A DNA stretch of 64,000 nt from Atherix ibis (taxonomy: Eukaryota > Arthropoda > Insecta > Diptera > Athericidae). The notes below the pieces were generated by a model. That model was given only the letters and a program-made list of their open reading frames with translations, made no database searches and was not told the origin of the DNA. Both the position numbers and the translations under genes were made by a program. Below are positions 10,401-20,774 of this stretch, one piece after another. The stretch spans positions 29,772,167 through 29,836,166 of the forward strand of contig OY282610.1 in the NCBI GenBank assembly GCA_958298945.1. Reading direction: 5' to 3'. Positions within the stretch are counted from its first letter, which is position 1; every line of letters starts with the position of its first letter.

Positions 10401-12486
10401 CAAGATTATTGTAATAGATAAAATGGCGGGAAAATGACAAATTGTCCCTTCCTAATATATAAGAAAATTGTTTATAAATTGTCCTTTTTTTTTGTTATTG
10501 AATTGTGTTTTTTTTTTTTGGGTAGGGGGGTATCGAAATAGAGCTAAAATAATTTATATACGAAGAGACAGCCATACATTGGTATCGAAATGAATAAATA
10601 TTTAAATAGTAATGTCAATGAAATGTTTAAATGGTAAATGAAATTTTAAGGCCTCAGAATATAGATCTAAGTATGCATGTACATATATACATATGTATGG
10701 GTAATTGTGGCCAAAATAAATGGGACCATAATAATGGTTGGTTGTATGGGAATAATAAGTATACCCAATGGGAGATTTTCGAGTCTATTCAAAATGTATA
10801 AGATGGACAGAGGATTTTATTGAAAGCTTCTAATCGACATGTTGTTTGGGTCATTTATTGTTGAGAATCGCTATTAGATTACAGGTACATGATATTTAAG
10901 AGCATGGAAGTAAGCTTATTTTATGTTTGGATATCTACCGTAAAATACTGCTATCAATCATCATGATCGATTGTATGTTGAAATTTTATCCCTTGTGGGA
11001 ATGTCAAATGTATATAATTGTTCTTCTAAGACCGATACTGAGACCATAAAATTCATCCTTGTAACTTGAATTCGAGGATTCTACGAAAATTCTTCCATAT
11101 ATCTCCACCATACATACATACACATACATAGTTATATACTCCGAACATGAGCATATGTGAAATGTGTCTGCATACTAAATCACATTTTACTTTTCTACCA
11201 GAACGAGCATATATAATTTTTGCATATACCGGATATATACATACATAAATATAATATATTATAATTATGTTATTGAGTGTTTGTTTCTATAGTATGTATG
11301 TATATACATATGTGAAGGAAGTATCAGTGTCACATGTTTATCTTATATACGAAAAAAACTGTTTCTTCAGCTGTTCACTTTGTATTCGTTTTATTTTTAG
11401 TTTTTTTTTTTACTGTATTAAAATCTATCCACCTACCCCCTCTACGTACATACATCCTTTTTTTTAAGAACATATTTTAGCAAGCCATGGAGACATATGC
11501 ACTGAGTACTGAGCGTATATTTCTTGAGGTTAAATATTTTTTCTTTGCATTGACTGAATGGAAAATATTTGGAAATTGACTTTGAAAATAACCACTTAAT
11601 CCTGTTTATATTATATATTATTTCTCTGTGTGAATTTTATTTTGAACTATATTTATTTTAATTTTTTTTCTCTTATCGACTTTGTTGCATAAAATTTAAT
11701 TCGATTTTTTTGTTTCTTGTTGTAGGTTTTTTTTTTTTTTTTTTTGGTTTATAATAAAATACATTTTTTTTAATTAAATTCTGGTACTAAATAAACTGTG
11801 TAGAACTATTGAATTTTTATAGTATTATTGTGTATAATTGGGATAGACTGTTCAAAGATATTGTAGGTAATTGGTTGTATAAAATTTTTGTTGTTGAGAT
11901 TTTAGTGTAAAATTTTAGTCTTTTATCCCTGCTGAAAGCTCCTTTTTCAACAGCAGTTTCTAACATAGTATCTTTGGATATTTTCCTCCTTTAAAAAGTG
12001 TCCTATTCGAATTCTGTTAATATTTGCTAATACAGAATATTATCCTTTTGGCCAAGAGTGCTGCCTTGAGTTAATTTGAGCTGAAAAATGTGTGCGGGAA
12101 ATGATATTCGATTTTGTAGAGTCTTTGCGCATGCTTAGACATCGTAATCTAAATGAAAGTGAACTGCATGACCGGCGTCTTATGACGAAAATCCGGATTA
12201 ATTTTTAAATAATATAACCGAAAAAGATTCATAGTAAAAATATAAAACATAACGAATTCGTATGATTGGTTAATTTACAATAAATTAATATTTGTTGTTA
12301 TTAAAAAAAAAAACAAATATTAAAAATAAAAATTTAAAGACTAGTAAAAGAGGCCGAAACAGAAAGAGTAGAAGAAGAAGAAAACTGTGTAATTAGTGTA
12401 GGTAAAGAGAAATTTATGTATGAATATTTGTATAAATGCTCAACTGTGTAATTAGAGATTAATATGTGTAATGGTATTATTTTAGA
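7435..12486. other. AT-rich DNA without recognised genes
   Basis: About 5 kb with no coding similarity that I recognise on either strand. It contains long A and T runs, a (CAA)n stretch at 8690-8710 and TACATATGTATG-type strings near 10.68 and 11.28 kb that are common in fly non-coding DNA. The 60-80-codon open frames here are low-complexity and unsupported. Confidence 0.6.
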
Positions 12487-13723
12487 TCAACACAAGGTCC
12501 CAGAAAATGCATCCCTTCACATAATATCTAAAAATATCGTGTACATGTTCCAACGTTGAATAACTGATGATGGATGATCTAAAAGCCAACAAAACCGATC
12601 GAACGTGCATAAAAATGTGGGTGATGTGATTTTAGTACTCTACTAACTATTGTCCGGGGAGTAATTTCGTTTGAATTAAACGTTTTACCGTGTAAAAATT
12701 TTTTTAGAGACCGGAACAAATGATAATCGGATGGTGCTAGGTCTGGAGAGTATGGTGGGTATGGCAATATACACTACCCAAGCTCTGAAAGCTTTTGCCG
12801 AGTGGTCAAACTTGTATGTGGTTTCGCACTATCCTGTTGGAACACTATACCTTTCCTATTGATCAATTCGGGCTTTTTTCTTTAAGTAAATCATTCAATT
12901 TGTCCAACTAATGACAGTACACTTCAGAATTGATCGGTAGAAGCTCAAAATAAACGATTCTTTTACAATCCCACCATAACCTTTTTTTGATGAATATTGG
13001 CTTTCGAAGTGCTTTGAGCCGGTTTATCTTTTCTACTCCACGATCTTTTGCGCTTAACAATGTTGTAGACAATCCATTTCTCGTCCCCAGTGATGATATG
13101 CTTCAAAAAATGGATCATTTTCTTGGCGTTTGAAAAATAACTCACAAACGTCAATGCGACGGCACACATTTTTTTCCGTAAGAAGATAAGGAACCCATAT
13201 ATCGAGCTTTAACGTAAAATTTAGCCGTTTCAAATGATCGTGAATGGTCATATTTGATAAATTTAATTTTTCAGCGATCTCACAAGTTGTTATTTACCGG
13301 TTTACATCAATTAATACCTTTATTGTGTCTTCATCAGCTTCAACTGGCCTTCCAGAACGTGATGCATCTTCGAGCTCAAAATTGCTGGATCGAAATTTTG
13401 CAAACAAGTTTTGGCACTGGCGCTCACTTAACACATCTTCTCCATATACAATACATCGAATAATTTTGTTCTTGCTTGATCAGCATTTTTATATTTTCTA
13501 TAGCAAAAAAGTAAAATATGCCGAAAATGCTGTTTTTCACTTTCCATATTTAAAAGGGTATCAACCAAAAACTACTTTGCAGAATCAATCAATTTTTTCA
13601 TAAGCAGGCCTTGCTATGTCAGCTGTAAAAATACATATGTGTATGATTATGCGGCTTAAGCATGGAGTTTATTATGAAAAAATACAATAAAATCCTCTGT
13701 TGGGGACTTTCCGGACAACCCAA
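12487..13723 (-). mobile_element. decayed mariner-like transposon, cecropia/Hsmar type
   Basis: A full-size (about 1.24 kb) but heavily mutated mariner. The right end, read on the minus strand from 13,723, begins TTGGGTTGTCCGGAAAGTCC, a typical mariner terminal repeat. At the other end, near 12,487, GGTCCCAGAAAATGC is a plausible degraded partner, but the match is weak and I cannot place a TA duplication. The end coordinates are therefore approximate. The transposase inside is readable along almost its whole length. Confidence 0.7.
12579..13547 (-). pseudogene. mariner transposase pseudogene
   Basis: The ATG is at 13,545-13,547 (MESEKQHFRHILLF). A one-base shift near 13,460 leads into CIVYGEDVLSERQCQNLFAKF (helix-turn-helix) and SGRPVEADEDTIK, then a stop replacing Arg or Trp, ITTCEIAEKLNLSNMTIHDH, LDIWVPYLLTEKN and ITGDEKWIVYN (first catalytic Asp). 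The second Asp is in GIVFQQDSAKPHTSL and the third in YSPDLAPSDYHLFRSL, with 34 residues between them (D,D34D). The conserved Trp before LPYPPYSPD is now TAG. The C-terminus after LHGKTFNSNE is shifted and poorly conserved. All three Asp codons survive although the frame is broken at several points. Closest in the window to the mariner at 1 kb. Confidence 0.82.
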
Positions 13724-15160
13724 TCATTATTACAAATCTAAACTAAATCGAGAAAATCAAACAATAAAAATCTAAATATACGAAGACATTTTATTATTGC
13801 ATTATTAAAATAAAGAAAATTTTGGATCAAGTAGAATAGTTTTAACAGGAATAGTACAAAAAAAAATATTTTAGATTGTGCAAACGTTGAATTTAAAAAA
13901 AAAAACTTTAGAAATAAAAAAAATAAATTTAATTTACAACTGGATTTAATCAGAATAGTATAAATATTTTATTTGAATTAGATGGAAAAAAAAATATAAA
14001 ATGATATAATTATTTGTTTTTATTGAACCCTCTGCTTTCGTTGGGTAGGTCGTCATCGGTTTAAGGGAACTTATGCCAAGGATGGAAAGGAGAATGGCTA
14101 TTGGTGATCAATACCAGCTGATCACATCCTTTTTTTATTGGGTCGTCGGGTTTCTTTTTATTGTAGAAGGTATTTTTTTTTTATTTTTTAGTTTTATTCT
14201 TTTTCACATTATTTTCCAGGTTAATCGCGACCGATTTTTTTCCCTCTTAAATTTATATTTCATACACATTTTCCCCCCTCTTCCTCTAGTATACGTTATA
14301 ACCCTTAGGAAACATTTACTGTTCGGAGGTTTCCCAAGTAAAATAAAAATAACCTAACCGGCATGATAAATGTATTCGTTATATTTAGGTATGAAAGCGA
14401 TAGTGGCCATTTCTTAAAAATAACTACCCCCCTCCCAAACCTCATCGCTACTGGAAATATGTTGGCCGTTAAGCATGCCTGCCAGTCTCTTATCTTTTGA
14501 GTTGTTAATCTACTTCTTCGATATTTAATGTCCAAGACCAAGATTATCACTCCGTTCTTCCGAACTTTAAATTACAAAACTATGTAATTATCGCGTCATT
14601 ACGTTGAGTTCGAATTTAGCGAGCGATATAAGCTGCGTGGCTTTTTGTGTATTATGGATAATTTCTTTTTTTATTAGTAAGATTTCTTTAAATAGAACAT
14701 GTAATAGGGCTGATTTATTATTAAATGTCCCATTACAAGAACGTGAACCTAACACGCATCTATACTAGTTGAACTATTGATAATAAAAAGGGACTAGCTT
14801 AATAAGTCTTATGGCCAATGCTGTATCAAGCGGCGAGGGATGTTACTCGGGTAGATCTCTGATGATAATCCTCTTATAAGAGAATTGGGATGATATGGTA
14901 AACGAGCATAAAGCTTTTTATAACGAGAGAGAGAGTTTGTTCGAACATAATAAAGAGTATTAATAATTTGTTGAAAGATTTTTGACTGAATGAATTACAA
15001 TTAATAGAAAATTACTTATTTATAATATAATACTCAAGCCTGTCCAAATGTGAGTTCAACAGTTTTCATAGTTGTTTGTATTGTCATTTCACTTCAAGTT
15101 ATTTGAGTCTCGTAATCCTAAATAACGTACTTAATGTTTTTGGGGGAATTATAATGCAGT
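13724..15160. other. intergenic DNA, with a less AT-rich patch at about 14,037-14,560
   Basis: The patch at 14,037-14,560 has a more balanced base composition than its surroundings and a 94-codon open frame on the plus strand, but the frame is hydrophobic and low-complexity (long Phe/Leu/Ile runs over T tracts). I recognise no protein in it on either strand. It may be a very old mobile-element remnant. The rest is AT-rich and empty. Confidence 0.5.
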
Positions 15161-15162
15161 TA

Positions 15163-15712
15163 CGTGGTTATTCAACAAGTACTTAGCCTACAAAAGAAAA
15201 ACGAAAATTTTGGAAAGGTGGCAATTTATTTTTCCACATAATCTCCTTCTTACTGCGATGCACACAGTCTCAGCTCTCTCGTGAACCTTCAATCGACGGT
15301 CTGCCAATACGAGATCGTGGACTTTTTTAACGTTTTCCTCCGTAGCAGCCGTTTTTGGGGCACCTGGGCGTGGCTCATCAAAAACCGACGTGCGGCCACG
15401 AACAAACTCGTTGAACCAATTCTTGAGTCGCCACCGAAGGAGAAGAGTCACCATACACAGCATTCAAGCGATCTTTGATTTCGCTACGCGTTTTCCCTTC
15501 GAAAAAATCACCGAACGATATTGTTCTTTTTCCATTTTTGTGCAACCGACCGATACGCTCGCTCTCAAAGGCTCTCAAAACAAAACTAATGAAGGGAATC
15601 GACTGAAACTTTGACAATAGGCTACTTAAAAAATGTACTGTACGATGGTAAATTTCTTTTGTGACAGCAGTTCCATCGGGCGGTGAGCTAAGTACTTGTT
15701 GAATGACCCTCC
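15163..15712 (-). mobile_element. 550-bp internally deleted mariner (MITE-like) with intact ends
   Basis: TA at 15,161-15,162 and 15,713-15,714 flank an element whose ends read GGTTATTCAACAAGTACTTAG on the left and, on the minus strand, GGTCATTCAACAAGTACTTAG on the right, a 20/21 match. The two ends differ slightly in the outermost bases (CGTGG versus GGAGGG). Inside is only the N-terminal transposase domain joined to the last few codons of the gene, so roughly 700-750 bp of a normal mariner have been deleted. Such deleted copies can be mobilised by a full-length relative if one exists in the genome. Confidence 0.85.
15188..15600 (-). pseudogene. truncated mariner transposase: helix-turn-helix half fused to the C-terminal tail
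   Basis: On the minus strand the sequence reads LHKNGKRTISFGDFFEGKTR, SEIKDRLNAVYGDSSPSVAT, NWFNEFVRGRTSVFDEPRPG and VKKVHDLVLADRRLKVHERAETV. These are the two helix-turn-helix segments of a mariner N-terminal DNA-binding domain. There is one frame change near 15,400-15,460. Immediately after AETV the sequence jumps to the end of the gene: CIAV is followed by DNA that in the uninserted frame would read EGDYVEK. A single extra A shifts it to RRRLCGKINCHLSK before a stop at 15,188. None of the three catalytic Asp residues is present. No ATG is retained at the expected start, so translation is doubtful. If expressed, it would be an end-binding protein without catalytic activity. Confidence 0.75.
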
Positions 15713-17095
15713 TATGCTTTATTGGCCGTGGTGTACTTAATGTATATGAAAGGTTTTTTTCATTTACTTTTACTCTCCATTTTGAGAGCCAGCCTGGTAG
15801 TTTGAGGATATAGTTTTGCAAAATGCTGCAAGCAAAGCGAGTATTTTCGTAGTTTGTTAAAATTAGCTGTGCTATCTGCGTAAATTCTACCGAGTATGCT
15901 AGGATATATACGGACCTGGAAACTGTTAATGCTATTTAAGACTGAGGAACATCAATGAATATAGGGGATATTGGAGAGTTTTCAAGATTTACAGACAGTT
16001 AAAAATACCTTTTTGGGATGGATAATTGTATTATCAGTTAGTAAGTGAAGGGAAGGGGAGTGCTTCAATTCAGAGAATAGTGTTAGAGTACCAGACCAAT
16101 TTTGCCTCTCAAAAAAAAGCTAGCAATCTGGTCTACAACACATTTTTTGGATAGTAGAGTGTTCTGCTCTGAACACAAACTGATGAAAAAAATCGTTTTA
16201 AAATTGTATCCAATTCGTAAGGGATTTTTTATTATGTAAAAATAATTTTTTATGAAGGGATTTTTACTGAGAAGATTAATGTTTCAAAATAATATATTCT
16301 TAAGAAATGTTTATCTATAAAATCGGTATAGATATATTTATATGAGGATAACTGAAAAGAAAGCTCTTATATGAGTTTAGGATTATTATAAAAAATTGAA
16401 ATTGCAATCCATAAAGAAAATATTCTAAATTACTTAACTGATAAGTCAAATAACTTTTGATTTACTGCAAAAGAAATTTTTCACAAAAAAATACAAGATT
16501 AATAAAAAAAAAATCTTTTTTTCTCATATTTATAACTACAATACTATGCAATTCCTTTTAAAATATTTGCAATTTTATTTGAGATTACTGTACTTGTAGC
16601 TATATTTGCATTGGTATATACAATAATACGAGTATCTATAGAATTTTATGTATTCTTTCTAAAGTAGGAAATAAGTTAAAAGCTTTCATTTTGTAATTTA
16701 ATTCTAATGGATAAGCTCTTTTCTATAGGATGAAGTAAATATAATATTTTTCTTTTGCAACTGACATTGATTACTTAATATTTTCTTACTATTCTTATCT
16801 TGCATTTGTAAGAACTAAATAATCAAGTCAATTTAATATCAAGGAACTATTTACATAAATATAATATGAAATTTTCTTGTGCAAGTTAATTTTTCGTCAT
16901 TTCTTTTTTTTTTTTTATAAATAAATACTCAATTAAATATATTGCTGAATGAAGTTTTTAAAATTTCATCTATCTAAAAGTATGTTTTAATTTGAGTATT
17001 TCTTTTAAAAATACTTTAAATGAATTGAGTACATAATACTCTCGTACAATAAATTTTCTAATACAATAAGAAAATTTTGAAAATGCTCCTATAAC
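15713..17095. other. AT-rich DNA without recognised genes
   Basis: No supported coding sequence. The stretch 15,880-16,150 is slightly richer in G+C and could be very old mobile-element DNA, but no motif was recognised. Confidence 0.55.
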
Positions 17096-17099
17096 ACGG

Positions 17100-18475
17100 C
17101 AACCTATAATATCTCATTTCCTTCCTCTGTGTTTGGCGACATGTAAGCGATAATACAGACAGCGGTCATATCAGACAGAATAATTCTGATTATCAACGTG
17201 GCATACATAACGTTAGACATAATACCACGGGTCGCCAACGACCATAGGGATTGAGATACATTCAATCAGCGTAACGCCAAACCTGTATAGCGATTACCAG
17301 TAAGCAACCAGTTGCAAGCTGATTACCCTAAGTGCTGGTGATGAGGACCATCTTAAACTTCTGATGGTAAGGAATCTTGCCACGACCCGAAATCAACCTT
17401 GGTATTTCAGGCGGTTGTGGCAACCTTGAGTTTCACTCGCATACACATTTACTACCCATTCATCAAATGTATTCTTCTCTCAAACAGTGCCATGGCAAAT
17501 TCTGCAAAAGATTCCCTTCTCTCAGGTGTACTAAGTGCACGACCCAAATCCACTTGACTGTTATTCACTCTAATGCTACAAGCATGAAAACCCCGAATGT
17601 CCCCATATAGATCACACTCCACGAGGAGGTGATAGGCACTCTCACTCATTCCTCTCTTATAGAGGAACTCATTCATACTACCATGCCCGGTTATCAAATA
17701 AACTAGGAACAGGCCACATTCAAACTTGTTTGCCGAAGCAAACTTGACACATGAGATGAACCTCTGGGTCCATCTCCCATTCTCACTCTCATCCCAACGC
17801 TGTTGCCAAATCTCATACATTTTTTCCAGTTCTAGAGCAAGCCGTTCACTGTCTCCAAGCTCTTGAATTTCCTCATTCAGAACAGGGCAACCATACGCCA
17901 ATACAATGCCACGCCGCATCCGATAGAGAATACTTTTTCAGAGTACCTTTAGATCCCATGGGATTTCTCCCAATAAGACCTGCATTGCATCAGTAGAGAC
18001 TGTCCTACAATCATTCAGATATGCATACATAACAAACTGCTGAATACTGCATTACATCACCCCAAATGCAAGCCCCATATGCCATGCATGCAACAAACAA
18101 GCCTTTATATAACATTCTCATTGCCTTCTCCCGAATACCCTATTCCTTGTTTAATACCCTCCTCAGACAGGTCATATCTGACGGTACGGAATTATCTGGA
18201 TAGTACGGAATTATCTGTAGACTTAAAGTGCGCTCCAACGATATATCGCCATCCTCTGACGTTTAAATAACTATAGCTTCTGCCCAGACAAAGGCTTTGT
18301 AAGTTATGATATTGTAGTACTGATAACTATAGATATGAGCCCTCCGTTATAAGATATGATGCTTACTAGGGCAATCACAACCCAACTTGCCCTTTCAGCA
18401 GTAATTCTCAGATCTTCGCCAAAGCTCAATCTGACATCTATCTGAGCTCCCAAGTACAGAAACTATGTTTGAAAG
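17100..18475 (-). mobile_element. R1-clade LINE, 5'-truncated 3' part
   Basis: A block clearly richer in G+C than its surroundings and lying on the minus strand. It contains the last ~340 codons of ORF2 (18,475 to 17,452) followed by about 350 bases of 3' untranslated DNA to about 17,100. The 5' break at 18,475 falls inside ORF2, as expected when reverse transcription stops early. I see no 28S rDNA sequence on either side, so this is not an rDNA-inserted R1. It is either a non-specific member of the clade or a displaced copy. A 15-base string GTACGGAATTATCTG occurs twice at 18,184 and 18,203, a small local duplication inside the ORF. Confidence 0.82.
17452..18470 (-). pseudogene. R1-clade ORF2 C-terminal region (after the reverse transcriptase)
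   Basis: From 18,470 the minus strand reads FLYLGAQIDVRLSFGEDLRI, the YLG...D..LSF.EHL block just after the R1-clade polymerase fingers. Further on come MRMLYKGLFVACMAYGA and ACIWG, then DCRTVSTDAMQVLLGEIPWD (matching the very typical CRTVSTDA..V..G..PWDL), and RMRRGIVLAYG. The last 155 codons, 17,919-17,452, are open: WQQRWDESENGRWTQRFI and LITGHGSMNEFLYKRGMSES are the W...W..S..GRWT....P and LTGHG.F..YL..FG...S signatures of the R1-clade C-terminus, followed by VECDLYGD for the Cys/His region. Upstream of 17,919 there are stops and frameshifts. The Cys-His cluster is incomplete (one Cys and one His are missing). Confidence 0.85.
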
Positions 18476-18519
18476 AATTAAGAATTACTTATAAGAGAAG
18501 ATTTAATTTTTTGGCAATA

Positions 18520-19490
18520 GAAATTAATCCATGTCGGCTGATCGTGCAGTTGCAAGGAAGGATCCTGCAAAAAATCATATAATTATTGACGAGGGTTGGA
18601 ATATACCAAATTAAGTTCATAGTGACGATGAACTTGAGCTTTGGTGGATAAAATTATCATCAGAAACTTTATATCAAAAGAAGAAAAAAACGCATTCGAT
18701 TTTAAGGTATCTAAAGATTGTCTTATTTTACTTTTGTGCAGTAATGCGTCGGGAGGCTAGTTCATAGATCTTTTAATTCTTGAGCACTTAGAGGTGTAAA
18801 AAAAATATATTACCAGTACATTAGAGAAAAAAATTCAAAAGTTTTGTTAGAAGAGGAGATTTATTTAAAACAATGGAAAAATTTGACTATGAAGGGGCTA
18901 TTCCAGATCACCCAGAGAGATTTAAGTCAACTCAACGTCCAAGTAGAATTTTTAACACCAAATACCCAATAGATCAGGGTGTTTTTAATACATTTAAAGA
19001 ACTGGAAAATGATACGGTCATTGTCAATGGAGAGCATGCTTGAATTCCCGGAAAATGGGATTTGGGGAATCTTAGAACTTGCTAGACCGATTAGAGCCGA
19101 AGGTTTTATGGATATGCCTATTGAGGACGTGCAATAATTTTTGATTGAAGATCGAAATTGGAATCCGGTATTGTTAATCAAATTAATTCTGAAGATAACA
19201 CCTTCCATTAAAATTGTAAAGTTAATACTTTTACCGAAAAAAAACGTTACAAGAAGGTTTAACTTTAGGACGAAAAATCTTGAATCACTTTTTTGAAAGA
19301 AGCCGAAAATTCAAACGGAAGCTACGAAATTCCCTGTCCTCATGCAGTGAGAGTTACGAAAACTCTTGAGAATATTCAGCAAGCAAACTAAAATAAGGAT
19401 ATTTTGAAGGAGGCCAGAAGATGCAACAAAACTCAAAAATTAAAAAAAAACAACACTCTCGGTTTGTTGTCTTGAGCAGTGATAAGGAAT
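18520..19490 (+). pseudogene. decayed coding segment of unknown origin
   Basis: I do not recognise this sequence, but it behaves like an old gene. One frame with start 18,873 stays open for 57 codons (MEKFDYEGAIPDHPERF, RPSRIFNTKYPIDQGVF). After a shift near 19,036 a second frame stays open (EFPENGIWGILELARPI, GFMDMPIEDVQ). The first frame resumes near 19,167 (INSEDNTFH, CKVNTFTEKKRYKK, NGSYEIPCPHAVRVT, ARRCNKTQK) with isolated stops. The amino-acid composition is balanced and unlike the Lys/Asn/Phe/Ile noise of the surrounding AT-rich DNA. A segment upstream at 18,526-18,610 (MSADRAVARKDPAKN, IIIDEGWNIPN) may be the N-terminal part. It could be a processed host pseudogene, part of an unusual mobile element or an old viral insertion. 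Nothing seen decides between these. Confidence 0.4.
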
Positions 19491-19499
19491 AAATTGATT

Positions 19500-20774
19500 A
19501 AAATCAGTTTGAATTAAAGAGGAATCGAAATTTCTTTTTTGATTTACGTTTTTTTTTATAGATTTTTTTATAAAATTGTAAAAATTTAAAAATAAAATAT
19601 TATTTTCTATAACACAGTTTGACAAAAAAACATGGATATTTTATAGGAACCTATCTACCGTATTATAGAAAGTTGGGTGACCTTTATTAAAAGACAAGGT
19701 TTTCATTTAAGGTAATTTGAAAAAAAATTCTTTGCTTTTTTATTTTTACATTATAAGTTCTTTGAGCAAAAATTTTTTAAAAAAACATTTTATTTATATA
19801 TAAATATTGATGATTTTATAAAAATTTCACCCTTTTTATACTTAAAAAATCAGAGAAAATGAAATAAAACTATTTTCTTTTGTTTTAGAGTTTAATATAC
19901 TCATACGTAATGAATTTATTTACAATATATAGTATATAGCAAAAAAAGTTGAGTATTATTACATGAATAAGATAGATAAAAATTTAAACGAAAATATCCT
20001 TGAACTCAGCAAATTTATAAAGTCCAGTTTGGAATAAAATTAAATAAATTTAAAATGCATTGAAGAATAGCTTTTAAAGTATGTAAACACATATATTTAC
20101 GGATAAATTTCCAAAAGTACTTTCGGTAAGATAGTCATACATAAAATTCCATGGAAGTAAGTAAATGAAGATAAGTTGAGTAAGAAATTTTTTTGGGGGG
20201 TAGTAAGCTTTATGTAAGGGATGAGAAATAGTTTGGCAAAAACTTAATGCAAAATATACATACAACAAGGATTTTTAAACAAAACGCCCATAGTTCTTAT
20301 TACATGTTCATGTTTTCACAACCCGCCATTATAAACTTTAACGAAAGTCTAAGAAAAGCCGATAAAATTGTGTATTATAATCCTACCTCTTAACAAAATT
20401 AATTGTCTACTATATATAGTAGATTTAAGAGCTCTCAACTTAATGCTATATCATCTAGAATGTTCTTGGGTTTTTTTTTGTGTGCCCACGTTTATTCCTG
20501 TTTATGGTACTTATAAACTGTACATGATGAAAGATATATTTTGCTATAAAAAATGTTTATTAGAAAAAACAAAATTTTTATTAAACAATTAAATAAAAAA
20601 AAAATAATTTTAAAAAATTCAATTTGAATACAAAATTTCATTTTTAAAAAAATTCGTGAAAAGAGGAAAGTTTTTTATTCTTGAAAAGAGCAGACAAAAG
20701 AAAAAAAACCCTGAGAGAACGAACAGGTCTGTGAAATCGAAAGCTATATAGTACCAAGCGCGTACTTAGCTATG
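19500..20774. other. AT-rich DNA without recognised genes
   Basis: No supported feature. Dense stops on both strands and long A and T runs. A 74-codon open frame at 20,368-20,592 shows no recognisable motif. Confidence 0.6.

Noticed and set aside
15281..15614. Plus-strand frames of 65 and 74 codons
   Set aside because: Antisense shadows of the truncated minus-strand mariner transposase.
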